The notes under the pieces are model-generated. The model was not told where the DNA came from. It saw only the letters and a program-made list of their open reading frames with translations, and searched no databases. A stretch of DNA of 64,000 bases from CAVPMN01 sp963706425 (GTDB taxonomy: Bacteria > Actinomycetota > Acidimicrobiia > Acidimicrobiales > Acidimicrobilacustridaceae): the NCBI GenBank assembly GCA_963706425.1, contig CAVPMN010000020.1, positions 1,178,001-1,242,000 on the forward strand, given 5' to 3'. A program made the translations under genes and the position numbers. Position 1 is the first letter of the stretch; every line of letters begins with the position of its first letter. Of the stretch, positions 1 through 7,709 are shown piece by piece.

Positions 1-384
1 CTCGGGGGCATCGGCAGCCGTGACCTGGTCTCCGTCGACCGCGAGGCGATCGCCCACGGTCTCGAGATCGACGACCCCGACGAGATCGACGACCCCGAAG
101 CGCGCGAGTTCCGCGACTACGCCGACGCCACCGGTGCGAACCGCGTGGCGCTGGCCGCCCTGCAACGGGGAAGGCGTCGGGAGCCGTTCGACCTCGACGC
201 CATCAGCGTGCCCACGCTCGTCATCGCCGGCAACGACGACCGGTTGGCGGGCGACCCCCGCGGCCTTTCGGAGAAATTGCCCCATGGCGAGTGCCGGGTG
301 GCAGCCGGCGATCACACCACCGCCCTGCTCGACCCGTCCTTCGGTGGCGACATCGTGCACTTCGTGGTGCACCACCTGCGCTGA
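1..384 (+). CDS. alpha/beta hydrolase, C-terminal part (5' end outside window)
   Basis: The reading frame is open from base 1 and ends with TGA at 382-384, giving the last 127 residues of a protein. The sequence VPTLVIAGNDDRLAGDP is the strand-loop carrying the acidic catalytic residue in alpha/beta hydrolases, and GDHTTALLDPSF carries the candidate catalytic histidine. The nucleophile elbow lies upstream of the window, so substrate and exact family cannot be judged. The gene converges on etfA and a strong hairpin (445-468) lies between them. Fold assignment is fairly safe; function is unknown. Confidence 0.75.
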   Translation, partial: LGGIGSRDLVSVDREAIAHGLEIDDPDEIDDPEAREFRDYADATGANRVALAALQRGRRREPFDLDAISVPTLVIAGNDDRLAGDPRGLSEKLPHGECRVAAGDHTTALLDPSFGGDIVHFVVHHLR

Positions 385-444
385 GGACGTTCCGGCCGCG
401 CCTTCGCGCACCCCAGTGCGCGTTTCGGCTGCCAGAACGCGAAG

Positions 445-468
445 GGGCCCCGGCCGAGGCCGGGGCCC
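445..468. terminator. GC-rich hairpin between convergent genes
   Basis: GGGCCCCGGC (445-454), loop CGAG, GCCGGGGCCC (459-468): a perfect 10-bp stem between the end of the hydrolase gene (384) and the end of etfA (523). There is no clear U-tract, which is common for actinobacterial terminators. It could serve both strands. Confidence 0.7.
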
Positions 469-522
469 GCTACGTTCTCAGCCCGCTTCCCGTCGGTGAC
501 GGTTGGTGTCAGACGGCCTCTG

Positions 523-1491
523 TCAACGGCTCTGCAGCGCCTCGATGAGCGCCGGGAGCACCTTGTGCACGTCGCCCACGATGCCGAGGTCGGCGATCGA
601 GAAGATCGGCGCCTCCTCGTCCTTGTTGATGGCGATGATGTTCTTCGAGCCCTTCATGCCCACCATGTGCTGGGTGGCACCGGAGATGCCGGCCGCGATG
701 TAGACGGTGGGCTTCACCACCTTGCCGGTCTGACCGACCTGGTAGCTGTAGGGCACCCAGCCGGCATCGACGATCGCCCGCGACGCGCCCGGGGCGGCGC
801 CGAGGAGCTTGGCCAGGTCCTCGATCATCTGGAACTTGTCGGCCTCGCCGAGACCACGTCCGCCCGAGACCACCACGGCGGCCTCGTCGAGCGACGGGCC
901 CTCGCGCTCTTCGACGTGCCGAGCGGTGACCACGGCCCCGCCCGAGCTGCCGACGTCGGGCACGGCGATCGTCTCGACCGACGCGGCCGACCCGCCCGAC
1001 GGCTCGGCGGCGAACGACTTGGGCCGCACGAGCACCAGCTGCGGTGCGCCGCTCGTGAACTTGGTCTTCACGTTGGTGGTGCCACCGAACACGGGCTCGG
1101 TGCCGACCAGCGCGTCGCCGTCGAGCTCGAGGTCGACCGTGTTGGTGATGACCGTCTTGTCGAGCTTGACCGACAGGCGGCCAGCGACGTCACGACCGTC
1201 GTAGCTGGTGCCGAACAGGATCGCCTGCGGATCGGCGCCGCCCTCGATCGCCGCGGCGATGGCCGCGGCGATGGGGACACCGACGAGCGCACCGCCCAGA
1301 TCGCCGGTGGCGTGGATGGTGGAGATGCCGTGCTCGCCGAGCTCGGCGGCGATGGCGTCGGCGTCTCCGCCGGCGTAGACCGCCTCGACCGTGTCGGCCA
1401 GCTCACGGGCCTTGGTGGCCAGCTCGAGCGTGGTGGTGGACACCTTGCCGTCGGACGCCTCGGCGAACACCCAGATCTTGGAAAGAGTCAT
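523..1491 (-). CDS. etfA: electron transfer flavoprotein alpha subunit
   Basis: This 322-residue protein is the FAD-binding large subunit of ETF, which takes electrons from acyl-CoA dehydrogenases and passes them to the quinone pool. The C-terminal FAD domain is complete, with the family signature YIAAGISGATQHMVG at about residues 264-278 followed by GSKNIIAINKDEEAPIF. The length is normal. The ATG at 1491 is preceded by AGGAGG (1502-1507), which overlaps the etfB stop codon, so the two subunits should be translationally coupled. The acyl-CoA dehydrogenase at 41817, the crotonases and the thiolase elsewhere in the window are plausible functional partners. Confidence 0.96.
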   Translation of the reverse strand: MTLSKIWVFAEASDGKVSTTTLELATKARELADTVEAVYAGGDADAIAAELGEHGISTIHATGDLGGALVGVPIAAAIAAAIEGGADPQAILFGTSYDGRDVAGRLSVKLDKTVITNTVDLELDGDALVGTEPVFGGTTNVKTKFTSGAPQLVLVRPKSFAAEPSGGSAASVETIAVPDVGSSGGAVVTARHVEEREGPSLDEAAVVVSGGRGLGEADKFQMIEDLAKLLGAAPGASRAIVDAGWVPYSYQVGQTGKVVKPTVYIAAGISGATQHMVGMKGSKNIIAINKDEEAPIFSIADLGIVGDVHKVLPALIEALQSR

Positions 1492-1505
1492 TGTTCGCAG
1501 GCCTC

Positions 1506-2288
1506 CTAGATGACCTTGAGGTTTTCGAGGTACTCGACGATCTTGGCGAAGCCGTCACCCTCGTCGGTGTGCTTCTCGCCGGCCTCCCGAGCGGGAGCGT
1601 CCTCGATCGACACGATCTCCTGGTTGGCACCGGCCCAGCCCACCTGGCCGGCATCGATGCCGAGATCGGCAGCGGTGACCTCGTCGACCGGCTTGCTCTT
1701 GGCGGCCATGATCCCCTTGAACGAGGGGTAGCGGGGCTCGACCACACCGGCGGTGAGCGACACCACGGCGGGCATCGGGGCCTCGACCTCGTCGTAGCCG
1801 GCGTCGGTCTGGCGCTGGACCTTCACCTTGCCGTCGGCGATCTCGATCTGCTTCGCGAAGGTGATCGACGGCAGGTCGAGCAGGCCGGCGATCTGCTCGG
1901 GCACCGTGCCCGTGTAGCCGTCGCTCGACTCGGTGGCGGTGAGGATGAGGTCGGCGCCCTCGACCCGCTTGGCCGCCGCGCCGAGGACCTTGGCGGTGCC
2001 GAGGGCATCGGAGCCACTCAGCGCCGGGTCGCTCACGAGGATGGCCTTGGCGGCGCCCATGGCGAGCGCCGTGCGCAGGCCGCCGACCTCGCTGTTGGGA
2101 GCCATGGAGATGAGGGTGACCTCTCCCCCGCCGGCGGCATCGACGAGCTGGAGAGCCATCTCGACGCCGTACGAGTCGGACTCGTCGAGGATGAGCTTTC
2201 CGTCCCGCTTCAACGTTTTGGTTTCTGGATCCATCTGCCCGGGCTCGGCCGGGTCGGGGATCTGCTTCACGCAGACGACAACGTTCAT
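1506..2288 (-). CDS. etfB: electron transfer flavoprotein beta subunit
   Basis: This 260-residue AMP-binding small subunit of ETF is first in a two-gene etfB-etfA operon. It begins with the typical VCVKQIPDPAEPG segment and contains the beta-subunit signature region AVVSLTAGVVEPRYPSFKG at about residues 175-195. The stop codon TAG lies 14 nt before the etfA start and is part of the etfA Shine-Dalgarno sequence. The divergent neighbour is the lipid kinase at 2395; the 106-nt gap must hold both promoters, but I see no convincing -10 box for etfB. Confidence 0.96.
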   Translation of the reverse strand: MNVVVCVKQIPDPAEPGQMDPETKTLKRDGKLILDESDSYGVEMALQLVDAAGGGEVTLISMAPNSEVGGLRTALAMGAAKAILVSDPALSGSDALGTAKVLGAAAKRVEGADLILTATESSDGYTGTVPEQIAGLLDLPSITFAKQIEIADGKVKVQRQTDAGYDEVEAPMPAVVSLTAGVVEPRYPSFKGIMAAKSKPVDEVTAADLGIDAGQVGWAGANQEIVSIEDAPAREAGEKHTDEGDGFAKIVEYLENLKVI

Positions 2289-2394
2289 GGGCGACAGTCT
2301 GTTCGCCAGGTCGGAGTCCGGCCAAATCCGACTCCGCCGCCGACCGGCACGCCACTGATCGACCGCTGGACGGTCCTGCTACGGTCCGCGCGCG

Positions 2395-3309
2395 GTGAAG
2401 GTGCTCCTGATCGTCAACTCGTCGGCGTCGTCGGTCACGGCCCGCACCCGCGTCGTGATCCAGAAGGCCTTGTCGGCCGACCACCAGGTCACCATGGCCG
2501 AGACCAGCCGGCGCGGGCATGCCACCCGGCTCGCCCAGGGGGCGGCGGCCGACGGGGTCGACGTGGTGGTCGTGCTCGGAGGCGACGGCACCCTCAACGA
2601 GGCGGCCAACGGCCTGGCCGGCAGCGCCACCGCGCTGGCGGCCCTCCCCGGTGGGTCGACCAACGTCTTCGCCCGCACGATCGGCCTACCCGACGATCCG
2701 GTGGAGGCCACGGGGGCCACCCTCGATGCGCTGGCCCGGGGAGCCGTCCGGCGGGTGGGCCTGGGTTCGGTCAACGGCCGCTACTTCCTGTTCCACGTCG
2801 GCATCGGCTTCGACGCCGCCGTCGTCGCCCAGGTCGAGAAGCGGGCCAGCCTCAAGCGATGGGCCAGCCACGCCTGGTTCGCGTGGTGCGCGGTCGACAC
2901 CTGGTTGCGCCACTACGACCGCTCCCGCCCCCGTTTCGCGGTGCGTCATGCCGACGGATCGATCGTCGACGACGCGTACTTCGCCATCTGTCTCAACACC
3001 AACCCCTACACCTACGTCGGACGGCGTCCCTTCAACGCCTCACCCGAGGCCACCCTCGACCGCGGCCTGGCCATGGTGACCTTCCGCACGCTCTCGCTGG
3101 TGCCGCTGCTCGAGATCGCCGCCTCGGCCCTCGGTTCGGGCGAGCACCTGCGCCGCAGCCGCCACACCGACTACCGGGCCGACCTGGCCGAGGTGCGGGT
3201 CACGGGCCATGGCCCGTTCCCCTACCAGGTCGACGGCGACTACCTGGGCGAGACGACGGAGCTGCGGTTCCGCCACCAGCCGAGCGCGCTCGATCTCGTC
3301 CTGCCCTGA
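2395..3309 (+). CDS. diacylglycerol/lipid kinase family protein
   Basis: This 304-residue protein belongs to the DagK/YegS/sphingosine-kinase family, which phosphorylates a lipid hydroxyl using ATP at the cytoplasmic membrane face. The nucleotide-binding GGDGT motif is at residues 62-66 and PGGSTN at 85-90, followed by the family's C-terminal beta-sandwich domain ending near FRHQPSALDLV. The GTG at 2395 fits the start of the first beta strand (KVLLIVNSSAS) and lies 9 nt after a TACGGT box (2380-2385), suggesting a very short leader. The lipid substrate cannot be read from sequence; the neighbouring glycerophosphodiesterase also acts in phospholipid turnover. Confidence 0.88.
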   Translation: MKVLLIVNSSASSVTARTRVVIQKALSADHQVTMAETSRRGHATRLAQGAAADGVDVVVVLGGDGTLNEAANGLAGSATALAALPGGSTNVFARTIGLPDDPVEATGATLDALARGAVRRVGLGSVNGRYFLFHVGIGFDAAVVAQVEKRASLKRWASHAWFAWCAVDTWLRHYDRSRPRFAVRHADGSIVDDAYFAICLNTNPYTYVGRRPFNASPEATLDRGLAMVTFRTLSLVPLLEIAASALGSGEHLRRSRHTDYRADLAEVRVTGHGPFPYQVDGDYLGETTELRFRHQPSALDLVLP

Positions 3310-3342
3310 CCTCGACGCAGCGGGTGACGTCCCAGACCCGGC

Positions 3343-4041
3343 TCAGGTCAGCCGGCCACCGAGATGGGCCCGCAAGAGGTCGGGCACGTTCGTGATGATG
3401 CCGTCGACGCCGAACCCGACGAGCTGATCCCAACGCAACGGATCGTCGACGGTCCAGACGTTGACCTCGAGCCCGCTGTCGTGGGCCTGCGCCACCAGAT
3501 CGGCGGTGACGAAGTGGTCCCAGGGGTTCAGCGCGACGTGGCCGCCGGCGGCCGCGGCGGCGATCACGGCCGCGGGGTCGCTCACGTCGAAGCTGAGCAG
3601 CCCGGTGGCGAGGTCGGGCTCGAGCGTCCGCACCCTCGCGATCGACCCCGGATCGAACGAGGTGACCAGGCAGCGCGGCACGGCGATCTCGCCCAACAGC
3701 GCGACGACCGCATCGGCCAGCAACCGGGCGTCGTCCCAATCGGGCTCACCGGGAGCGTTCTTGATCTCGACGTTGACTCCCATGCCGTCACACGCGGCCA
3801 GACTGTCGGCGAGCAGCGGCACCCATGCCGGCAGGTCGGCGGCCCCCAACTCGACGATCGCCCGGCCGTCGGGCAGCACCGGATCGTGGTGCACGGCGAG
3901 GCCGCCGTCGCGGGTCGAGCGGACATCGAGCTCGACCCAGTCGGCACCCATCGACCGGGCCGACGTGAACGCCTCGATGGTGTTGCCGGGCGGATGGGCG
4001 CTCGAGGCGCCGCGGTGGGCGATGACCAGGGGTGCCGTCAC
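3343..4041 (-). CDS. glycerophosphodiester phosphodiesterase
   Basis: This 232-residue GDPD-family enzyme hydrolyses glycerophosphodiesters to glycerol-3-phosphate and an alcohol. The catalytic HRG is at residues 9-11, the metal-binding ELDVR at 37-41 and HHDP at 51-54; VNVEIKNAP and ITNVPDLL complete the TIM-barrel pattern. I chose the GTG at 4041 because GGAAGG sits 6-7 nt upstream and the HRG motif then falls at the usual distance from the N-terminus. A longer open frame reaches 4146, but that extension has no family resemblance. No signal peptide is visible, so it is probably cytoplasmic. It converges on the lipid kinase gene. Confidence 0.9.
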   Translation of the reverse strand: MTAPLVIAHRGASSAHPPGNTIEAFTSARSMGADWVELDVRSTRDGGLAVHHDPVLPDGRAIVELGAADLPAWVPLLADSLAACDGMGVNVEIKNAPGEPDWDDARLLADAVVALLGEIAVPRCLVTSFDPGSIARVRTLEPDLATGLLSFDVSDPAAVIAAAAAGGHVALNPWDHFVTADLVAQAHDSGLEVNVWTVDDPLRWDQLVGFGVDGIITNVPDLLRAHLGGRLT

Positions 4042-4174
4042 AGGCTGCCTTCCGTCGGTGACAAGGGCCACAATGTGGGCAAAATCCGGGCGAACCCCTT
4101 GAAACGGGGTTCTGAACTGAGTAGGTTCGCTTCGTCCCAGCCGCACGTCGTTTCCCGTCAGAAACGCGGTGGCA

Positions 4175-4190
4175 TGTGAACAGCTTCACG
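4175..4190. promoter_or_regulatory. CRP-type binding site upstream of whiB
   Basis: TGTGA-ACAGCT-TCACG (4175-4190) is a full match to the CRP/Cmr-type consensus TGTGA-N6-TCACG. Its centre (4182.5) is about 42 bp upstream of the transcription start predicted from the TAGCGT box at 4213-4218, the class II activator position. In Mycobacterium tuberculosis whiB1 is a known CRP target. Binding here is inferred. Confidence 0.6.
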
Positions 4191-4212
4191 ATTGGCGTCT
4201 GACGCAGAAAGA

Positions 4213-4218
4213 TAGCGT
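4213..4218 (+). promoter_or_regulatory. -10 box for whiB
   Basis: TAGCGT (4213-4218) has the TANNNT form seen before many genes in this window. The predicted start near 4225 gives a 25-nt leader that holds GGAGG (4241-4245). TTGGCG at 4192-4197 could be a weak -35 overlapping the downstream edge of the CRP-like site. Confidence 0.45.
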
Positions 4219-4249
4219 CCATCGCGAAGCCCGATGACGTGGAGGCATC

Positions 4250-4546
4250 GTGGCCCTCACCGCTTCTCGCTCGCTGTCTCTGTCGGTCGCCGCCGACGAC
4301 TGGCGCGCCCTGGCCGCTTGTCAGGACACCGACCCCGATCTCTTCTTCCCGGTGGGCACCACCGGCCCCGCCATCGAGCAGATCGACGCGGCCAAGGCCG
4401 TCTGCTTCGAGTGCGAGGCCAAGGAGCCCTGCCTCGAGTTCGCCCTCACCACCAACCAGGACTCGGGCATCTGGGGCGGCACCTCCGAGGAGGAGCGCCG
4501 CAAGCTTCGTCGCCAGTGGATGGCTGCGAAGCGTCGGGCCTCCTGA
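4250..4546 (+). CDS. whiB1: WhiB-family Fe-S transcriptional regulator (WhiB1-like)
   Basis: This 98-residue Wbl protein carries the four cluster-binding cysteines C24, C52, C55 and C61 and the GIWGG turn at 73-77, followed by the basic helix EEERRKLRRQ that contacts DNA. Such proteins hold a [4Fe-4S] cluster sensitive to nitric oxide and act with the main sigma factor. The DLFFPVG segment after the first cysteine and the overall length fit the WhiB1 branch. Start: GTG at 4250 with GGAGG 4 nt upstream. It converges on a pdtaS-like kinase gene, the same arrangement as Rv3219/Rv3220c in M. tuberculosis, which strengthens the WhiB1 assignment. Confidence 0.93.
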   Translation: MALTASRSLSLSVAADDWRALAACQDTDPDLFFPVGTTGPAIEQIDAAKAVCFECEAKEPCLEFALTTNQDSGIWGGTSEEERRKLRRQWMAAKRRAS

Positions 4547-4577
4547 CCGAGCCCGTCACCCCGGCGACCGCCGACCC

Positions 4578-6088
4578 TCAGCGACCTCCCTCCGTGGGAG
4601 GTCGTTCCGCGTCGAGGTCCGTGGCCGCCAGCGGCACCTGGATGTCGACCACCGTGCCGGGCCGGCCCGACGGGCCGTCGCCCAGGTAGAGCTCGATGGT
4701 GCCACCGAGCTCGGTGGTGACCAGCGTGCGCACGATCGACAGCCCGAGCCCGGTGGTCGACTCGATCGAGAACCCGGGCGGCAGCCCGACCCCGTCGTCG
4801 ACCACCCGCACCCGCAGCTCGCGTCCGTTGTTGACCAGATCGACCTCCACCCGTCCACCGGGACCCAGATCGAGGCTGGGCGGATAGGCATGGTCGACCA
4901 CGTTCTGCAGCGCCTCGGTGAGCACCACGGCGAGCGGGGTGGCCATCGTCGCCGGCAGCTTGCCGGCGTCGCCGTTGACCCGGAAGGCCACCGGGTTGTC
5001 CGGCGAGACCAGGCCTTCTTCGACCATGCGCACGAGCGGGCGCACGATCTCGATGAACGGCACGTCGTCACCGGCCTCGTGCGACAGGGTCTCGTGCACC
5101 AGCGCGATCGATCGGATGCGACGCACCGACTCCTCGATCGCCGCCTTGGCCTCGTCTGACGACAGGCGTCGACCCTGCAGCCGCAGCAGCGAGGAGATCG
5201 TCTGCAGGTTGTTCTTCACCCGGTGGTGGATCTCGCGGATGGTGGCGTCCTTCGACATGAGGAGGCGGTCGCGTCGGCGGAGCTCGGAGATGTCACGCAT
5301 CAGCACCATGCCGCCGGTGGGCGCGCCTGGTCGATGAGCGGGATGCACCGCATCAACACGGTGATCTCGGGCCCCCGCTCGATCTCCTCGGTGGCCGGGC
5401 GCCCCTTGGCGAACGCGGTGCGCACCGCCATCTCCTGCAGACCGAGCTCGCCGAGCCGCATGCCCTCGGTGTTGGCGTGCACACCGATGCGGTGAAGCGC
5501 CGACACGGCGTTGGGCGAGGTGTAGGAGACCCGCATGGCCGAGTCGAGCAGGATGACGCCGTCTCCCACCCGGGGCGCCTCCTCGCTCGGACCCTCCTCG
5601 CCCGCGAACGGGAACTCACCGGCGGCGATCATCTGCGCGAACCGGTTGAACACCTCGACATAGGTGCGCTCGAGCTCGCCGGGATGACGGCCGATGGTCG
5701 GCGCGGACTCGCGGGTGAGCACACCGACCGTGCGCCCCTCATGCCTCACGGGGATGCACAGCTCCCGGACGGTCTCGCGCAACACCTCACTCGTGACCTC
5801 GCCGTCGATGATCTCGTCGAGCTCGAGGCAGCGCGAGACGAGCGGGCGCTCCTCGGTGGACAGGGTGCGGCCGACCCAGTCGCTGCGATAGAGCGTCTGG
5901 CTCGTCGTGGGCCTGATCTGGCCGAGCACGATGAGCTCGTCGGAGCGGTCGGCCGAGGCGAACAGCATGAGGTCGGCGAAGCAGAGGTCGGCCAACAGGC
6001 CCCACGACGCGACGAGCCGCTGGAGGTGGTCGATCTGCGCGGCGGCGAGACCGGTGTGGAACCGAGCGAGCTCGGCAAGGCTGGCCAT
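4578..6088 (-). CDS. pdtaS: PdtaS-like sensor histidine kinase (one frameshift)
   Basis: The intact product would be about 503 residues: an N-terminal GAF-like sensor region (1-150), a PAS-like segment (160-250) with VILLDSAMRVSYTS, then a HisKA_2 domain with phosphoacceptor motif EIHHRVKNNLQT and an HATPase domain (N-box LTEALQNVVDHAYP, G1 VVDDGVGLPPGF, G2 TTGLGLSIVRTL). This order and the convergent whiB neighbour match mycobacterial PdtaS, a cytoplasmic kinase reported to respond to nitric oxide and copper. The frame breaks at 5326-5328: restoring one base (minus strand CAGGGCGCG instead of CAGGCGCG) joins LIDQ to GAPTGGMVLMRD. Conserved sequence on both sides argues for a sequencing error. 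No response regulator lies in the window. Confidence 0.88.
4582..4604. terminator. hairpin downstream of whiB
   Basis: CGACCTCCC (4582-4590), loop TCCGT, GGGAGGTCG (4596-4604): a perfect 9-bp stem 36 nt after the whiB stop codon, followed by TTCC. It overlaps the last codons of the converging kinase gene, so it most probably ends whiB transcription. Confidence 0.6.
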
Positions 6089-6118
6089 GGGAGCAGTGTG
6101 GCGCGCCGACGGAGCGGG

Positions 6119-6460
6119 TCAGACCATGGGCGGGCAGGGTGCGCCCGCGGCTGCGCCCGCCTGGGCGTCGCCGCCGTCGTCGTCGTGCCGAGCGTTCAGG
6201 GCGTCGATCTGACGCTCGCTGATCTCCCAATGGGCATGGCACGTCGGACAGTGCAGCAGCATCACCCGCTCGACCAGGTTGAGCTGGTCGATGTAGCCCC
6301 ACGCCTCGCATTGCGGGCAGCGGGTGGGCATGCCCCACTCGAGCTGGCCGGGCGGCAACGGGTCGCGCAGATCGAGGAGGATCTCCTCGGTGGTCGGCGT
6401 GAGCTCTCCGTTGTCGCCTTCGCTCGCATCGCGCCGATGACGTCGCCTGTACGTCGGCAT
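6119..6460 (-). CDS. small zinc-ribbon protein of unknown function
   Basis: This 113-residue soluble protein has two CXXC knuckles, C48-P-Q-C51 and C71-P-T-C74, separated by 19 residues (GYIDQLNLVERVMLLH between them), the geometry of a rubredoxin-like zinc ribbon. The N-terminus is strongly basic (YRRRHRRD) and the C-terminus is an Ala/Gly-rich tail. I do not recognise a named family. It lies between the ArsA-like ATPase pair (64 nt upstream) and the pdtaS-like gene (30 nt downstream) on one strand and may be cotranscribed with the kinase. TACCAT lies 7 nt before the ATG, so it may also be a leaderless start. Confidence 0.75.
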   Translation of the reverse strand: MPTYRRRHRRDASEGDNGELTPTTEEILLDLRDPLPPGQLEWGMPTRCPQCEAWGYIDQLNLVERVMLLHCPTCHAHWEISERQIDALNARHDDDGGDAQAGAAAGAPCPPMV

Positions 6461-6467
6461 GGGGTCA

Positions 6468-6473
6468 ATGGTA
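6468..6473 (-). promoter_or_regulatory. -10 box, leaderless start of zinc-ribbon gene
   Basis: On the minus strand TACCAT (6473-6468) is followed by 7 nt and the ATG at 6460; there is no Shine-Dalgarno sequence. This fits TANNNT-N6-7-start leaderless promoters. Confidence 0.45.
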
Positions 6474-6524
6474 CGCGCAGCTGGCCGGAAAGACCATCGG
6501 CCTGGCGGGCGCACCGCTGCGCAA

Positions 6525-7709
6525 CTACCGCCAGATCGACTCCCCCAGGCGCAGGAGCCCGGCCAGGTCGAAGATGTCCTGGTCGAAGAAGGGGGCGGCG
6601 ACGACGATGTCGGGCACCCGCCCCAGCTCCTTGCGCTGCTCGGCCTCGCGGGTGGCCACGATGCGGTAGTTGAGGTAGCTCTCGGCGATCTCGCGCAGCA
6701 CCCGCTCCACGTCGTCGACCTCACCGAGCGAGTCGGGCAGCTCCGCCGCGATCGGCGCCGCCTTCCGGATGAGCGACTCGGCGGTCGCGCAGGCCTGCTC
6801 GTCGAGCAGGTACGACGGGAGCACCTTGTTGAGCACGAGCGCACCGAGGTTGAAGTCGCGCTCGTCGAGCGCCTCGATGAAGAACTCGGCCTCGCGGACC
6901 GGCGCTTCCTCGAGGGTGCTGACCACCAGGAACGTGGTGCGTCGATCCGACAGCGTGCGGGTGACCGCTTGCGCCCGCTCGACGAACCCGTCGTACATGG
7001 TCTGGAACAGGATGAAGAACTCGGCGATGTCCTCGAGGAACTGCGAGCCGAGGATGCGGTCGGCCACGTTGTAGAACGGCTTGGACGCCGCGTTGACGAT
7101 GCGACTGCGATAGGGCGTGATGAGCCATCGCAGCAGGCGACTGCTGAAGAAGTCGGCCATGCGCTCGGGGGCTTCGAGGAAGTCGATGGCGTTCCGGGTC
7201 GGTGGGGTGTCGACGATGATGAGGTCGTAGCGCCCGGAGGCGTGGATCTCGTAGAGCCGCTCCATCGCGATGTAGTCGTGGCTCTGGACGAACTTGCCGG
7301 TGATGTTCTTGTAGAGCGGGTTGGCGAGGATGGCGTCGCGCGTCGGCGGATCGGGGGCATGGGTGCGCACGAGCGCGTCCCACGATTCCTTCGTGTCGAG
7401 CATCGCCGCCCAGAGCTCACCCCGAGGCTCGACGCCGGCCGCGGTGAAGAGCTCGCGGGGCACCTGCGTCTCGACGTTGCCGAACCGCTCGAGGCCGAGT
7501 GCGTTGGCCAGCCGCTTCGCGGGATCGACCGTGAGCACCAGCACCTTGCCGCCGATGTGGGTGGCCGCCATGGCCGCAGCGGCCGCCGCTGTTGTGGTCT
7601 TGCCCACGCCGCCGGAGCCACAGGTGATGACGATCTCGCGCGCCGCGACGAGCTGCTCGAGCGTGCCCGCCGGGACTTCGCGCTCGGTCTGTCGCGATCG
7701 CCTGGCCAT
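6525..7709 (-). CDS. Get3/ArsA-like ATPase, second of a pair (Rv3680-like)
   Basis: This 394-residue SIMIBI-class ATPase has a P-loop CGSGGVGKTTT at residues 30-40, LTVDPAKRLANALG at about 58-71 (switch I, typical of ArsA/Get3) and DLIIVDTPPTRNAIDFL (Walker B/switch II region). At the position of the dimer-bridging lysine in deviant Walker A motifs it has Ser32. The closest known arrangement is the adjacent M. tuberculosis pair Rv3679/Rv3680, reported to form a membrane-associated hetero-ATPase. The ATG overlaps the upstream partner's stop by one base (TGATG), so the two should be made in equal amounts. The ion or protein client is unknown; arsenite-binding cysteines are not evident. Confidence 0.88.
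   Translation of the reverse strand: MARRSRQTEREVPAGTLEQLVAAREIVITCGSGGVGKTTTAAAAAAMAATHIGGKVLVLTVDPAKRLANALGLERFGNVETQVPRELFTAAGVEPRGELWAAMLDTKESWDALVRTHAPDPPTRDAILANPLYKNITGKFVQSHDYIAMERLYEIHASGRYDLIIVDTPPTRNAIDFLEAPERMADFFSSRLLRWLITPYRSRIVNAASKPFYNVADRILGSQFLEDIAEFFILFQTMYDGFVERAQAVTRTLSDRRTTFLVVSTLEEAPVREAEFFIEALDERDFNLGALVLNKVLPSYLLDEQACATAESLIRKAAPIAAELPDSLGEVDDVERVLREIAESYLNYRIVATREAEQRKELGRVPDIVVAAPFFDQDIFDLAGLLRLGESIWR

Noticed and set aside
3305..3350. CTGACCT ... AGGTCAG as a terminator between the lipid kinase and GDPD genes
   Set aside because: Seven-base arms separated by more than 30 nt in very GC-rich DNA are not convincing.
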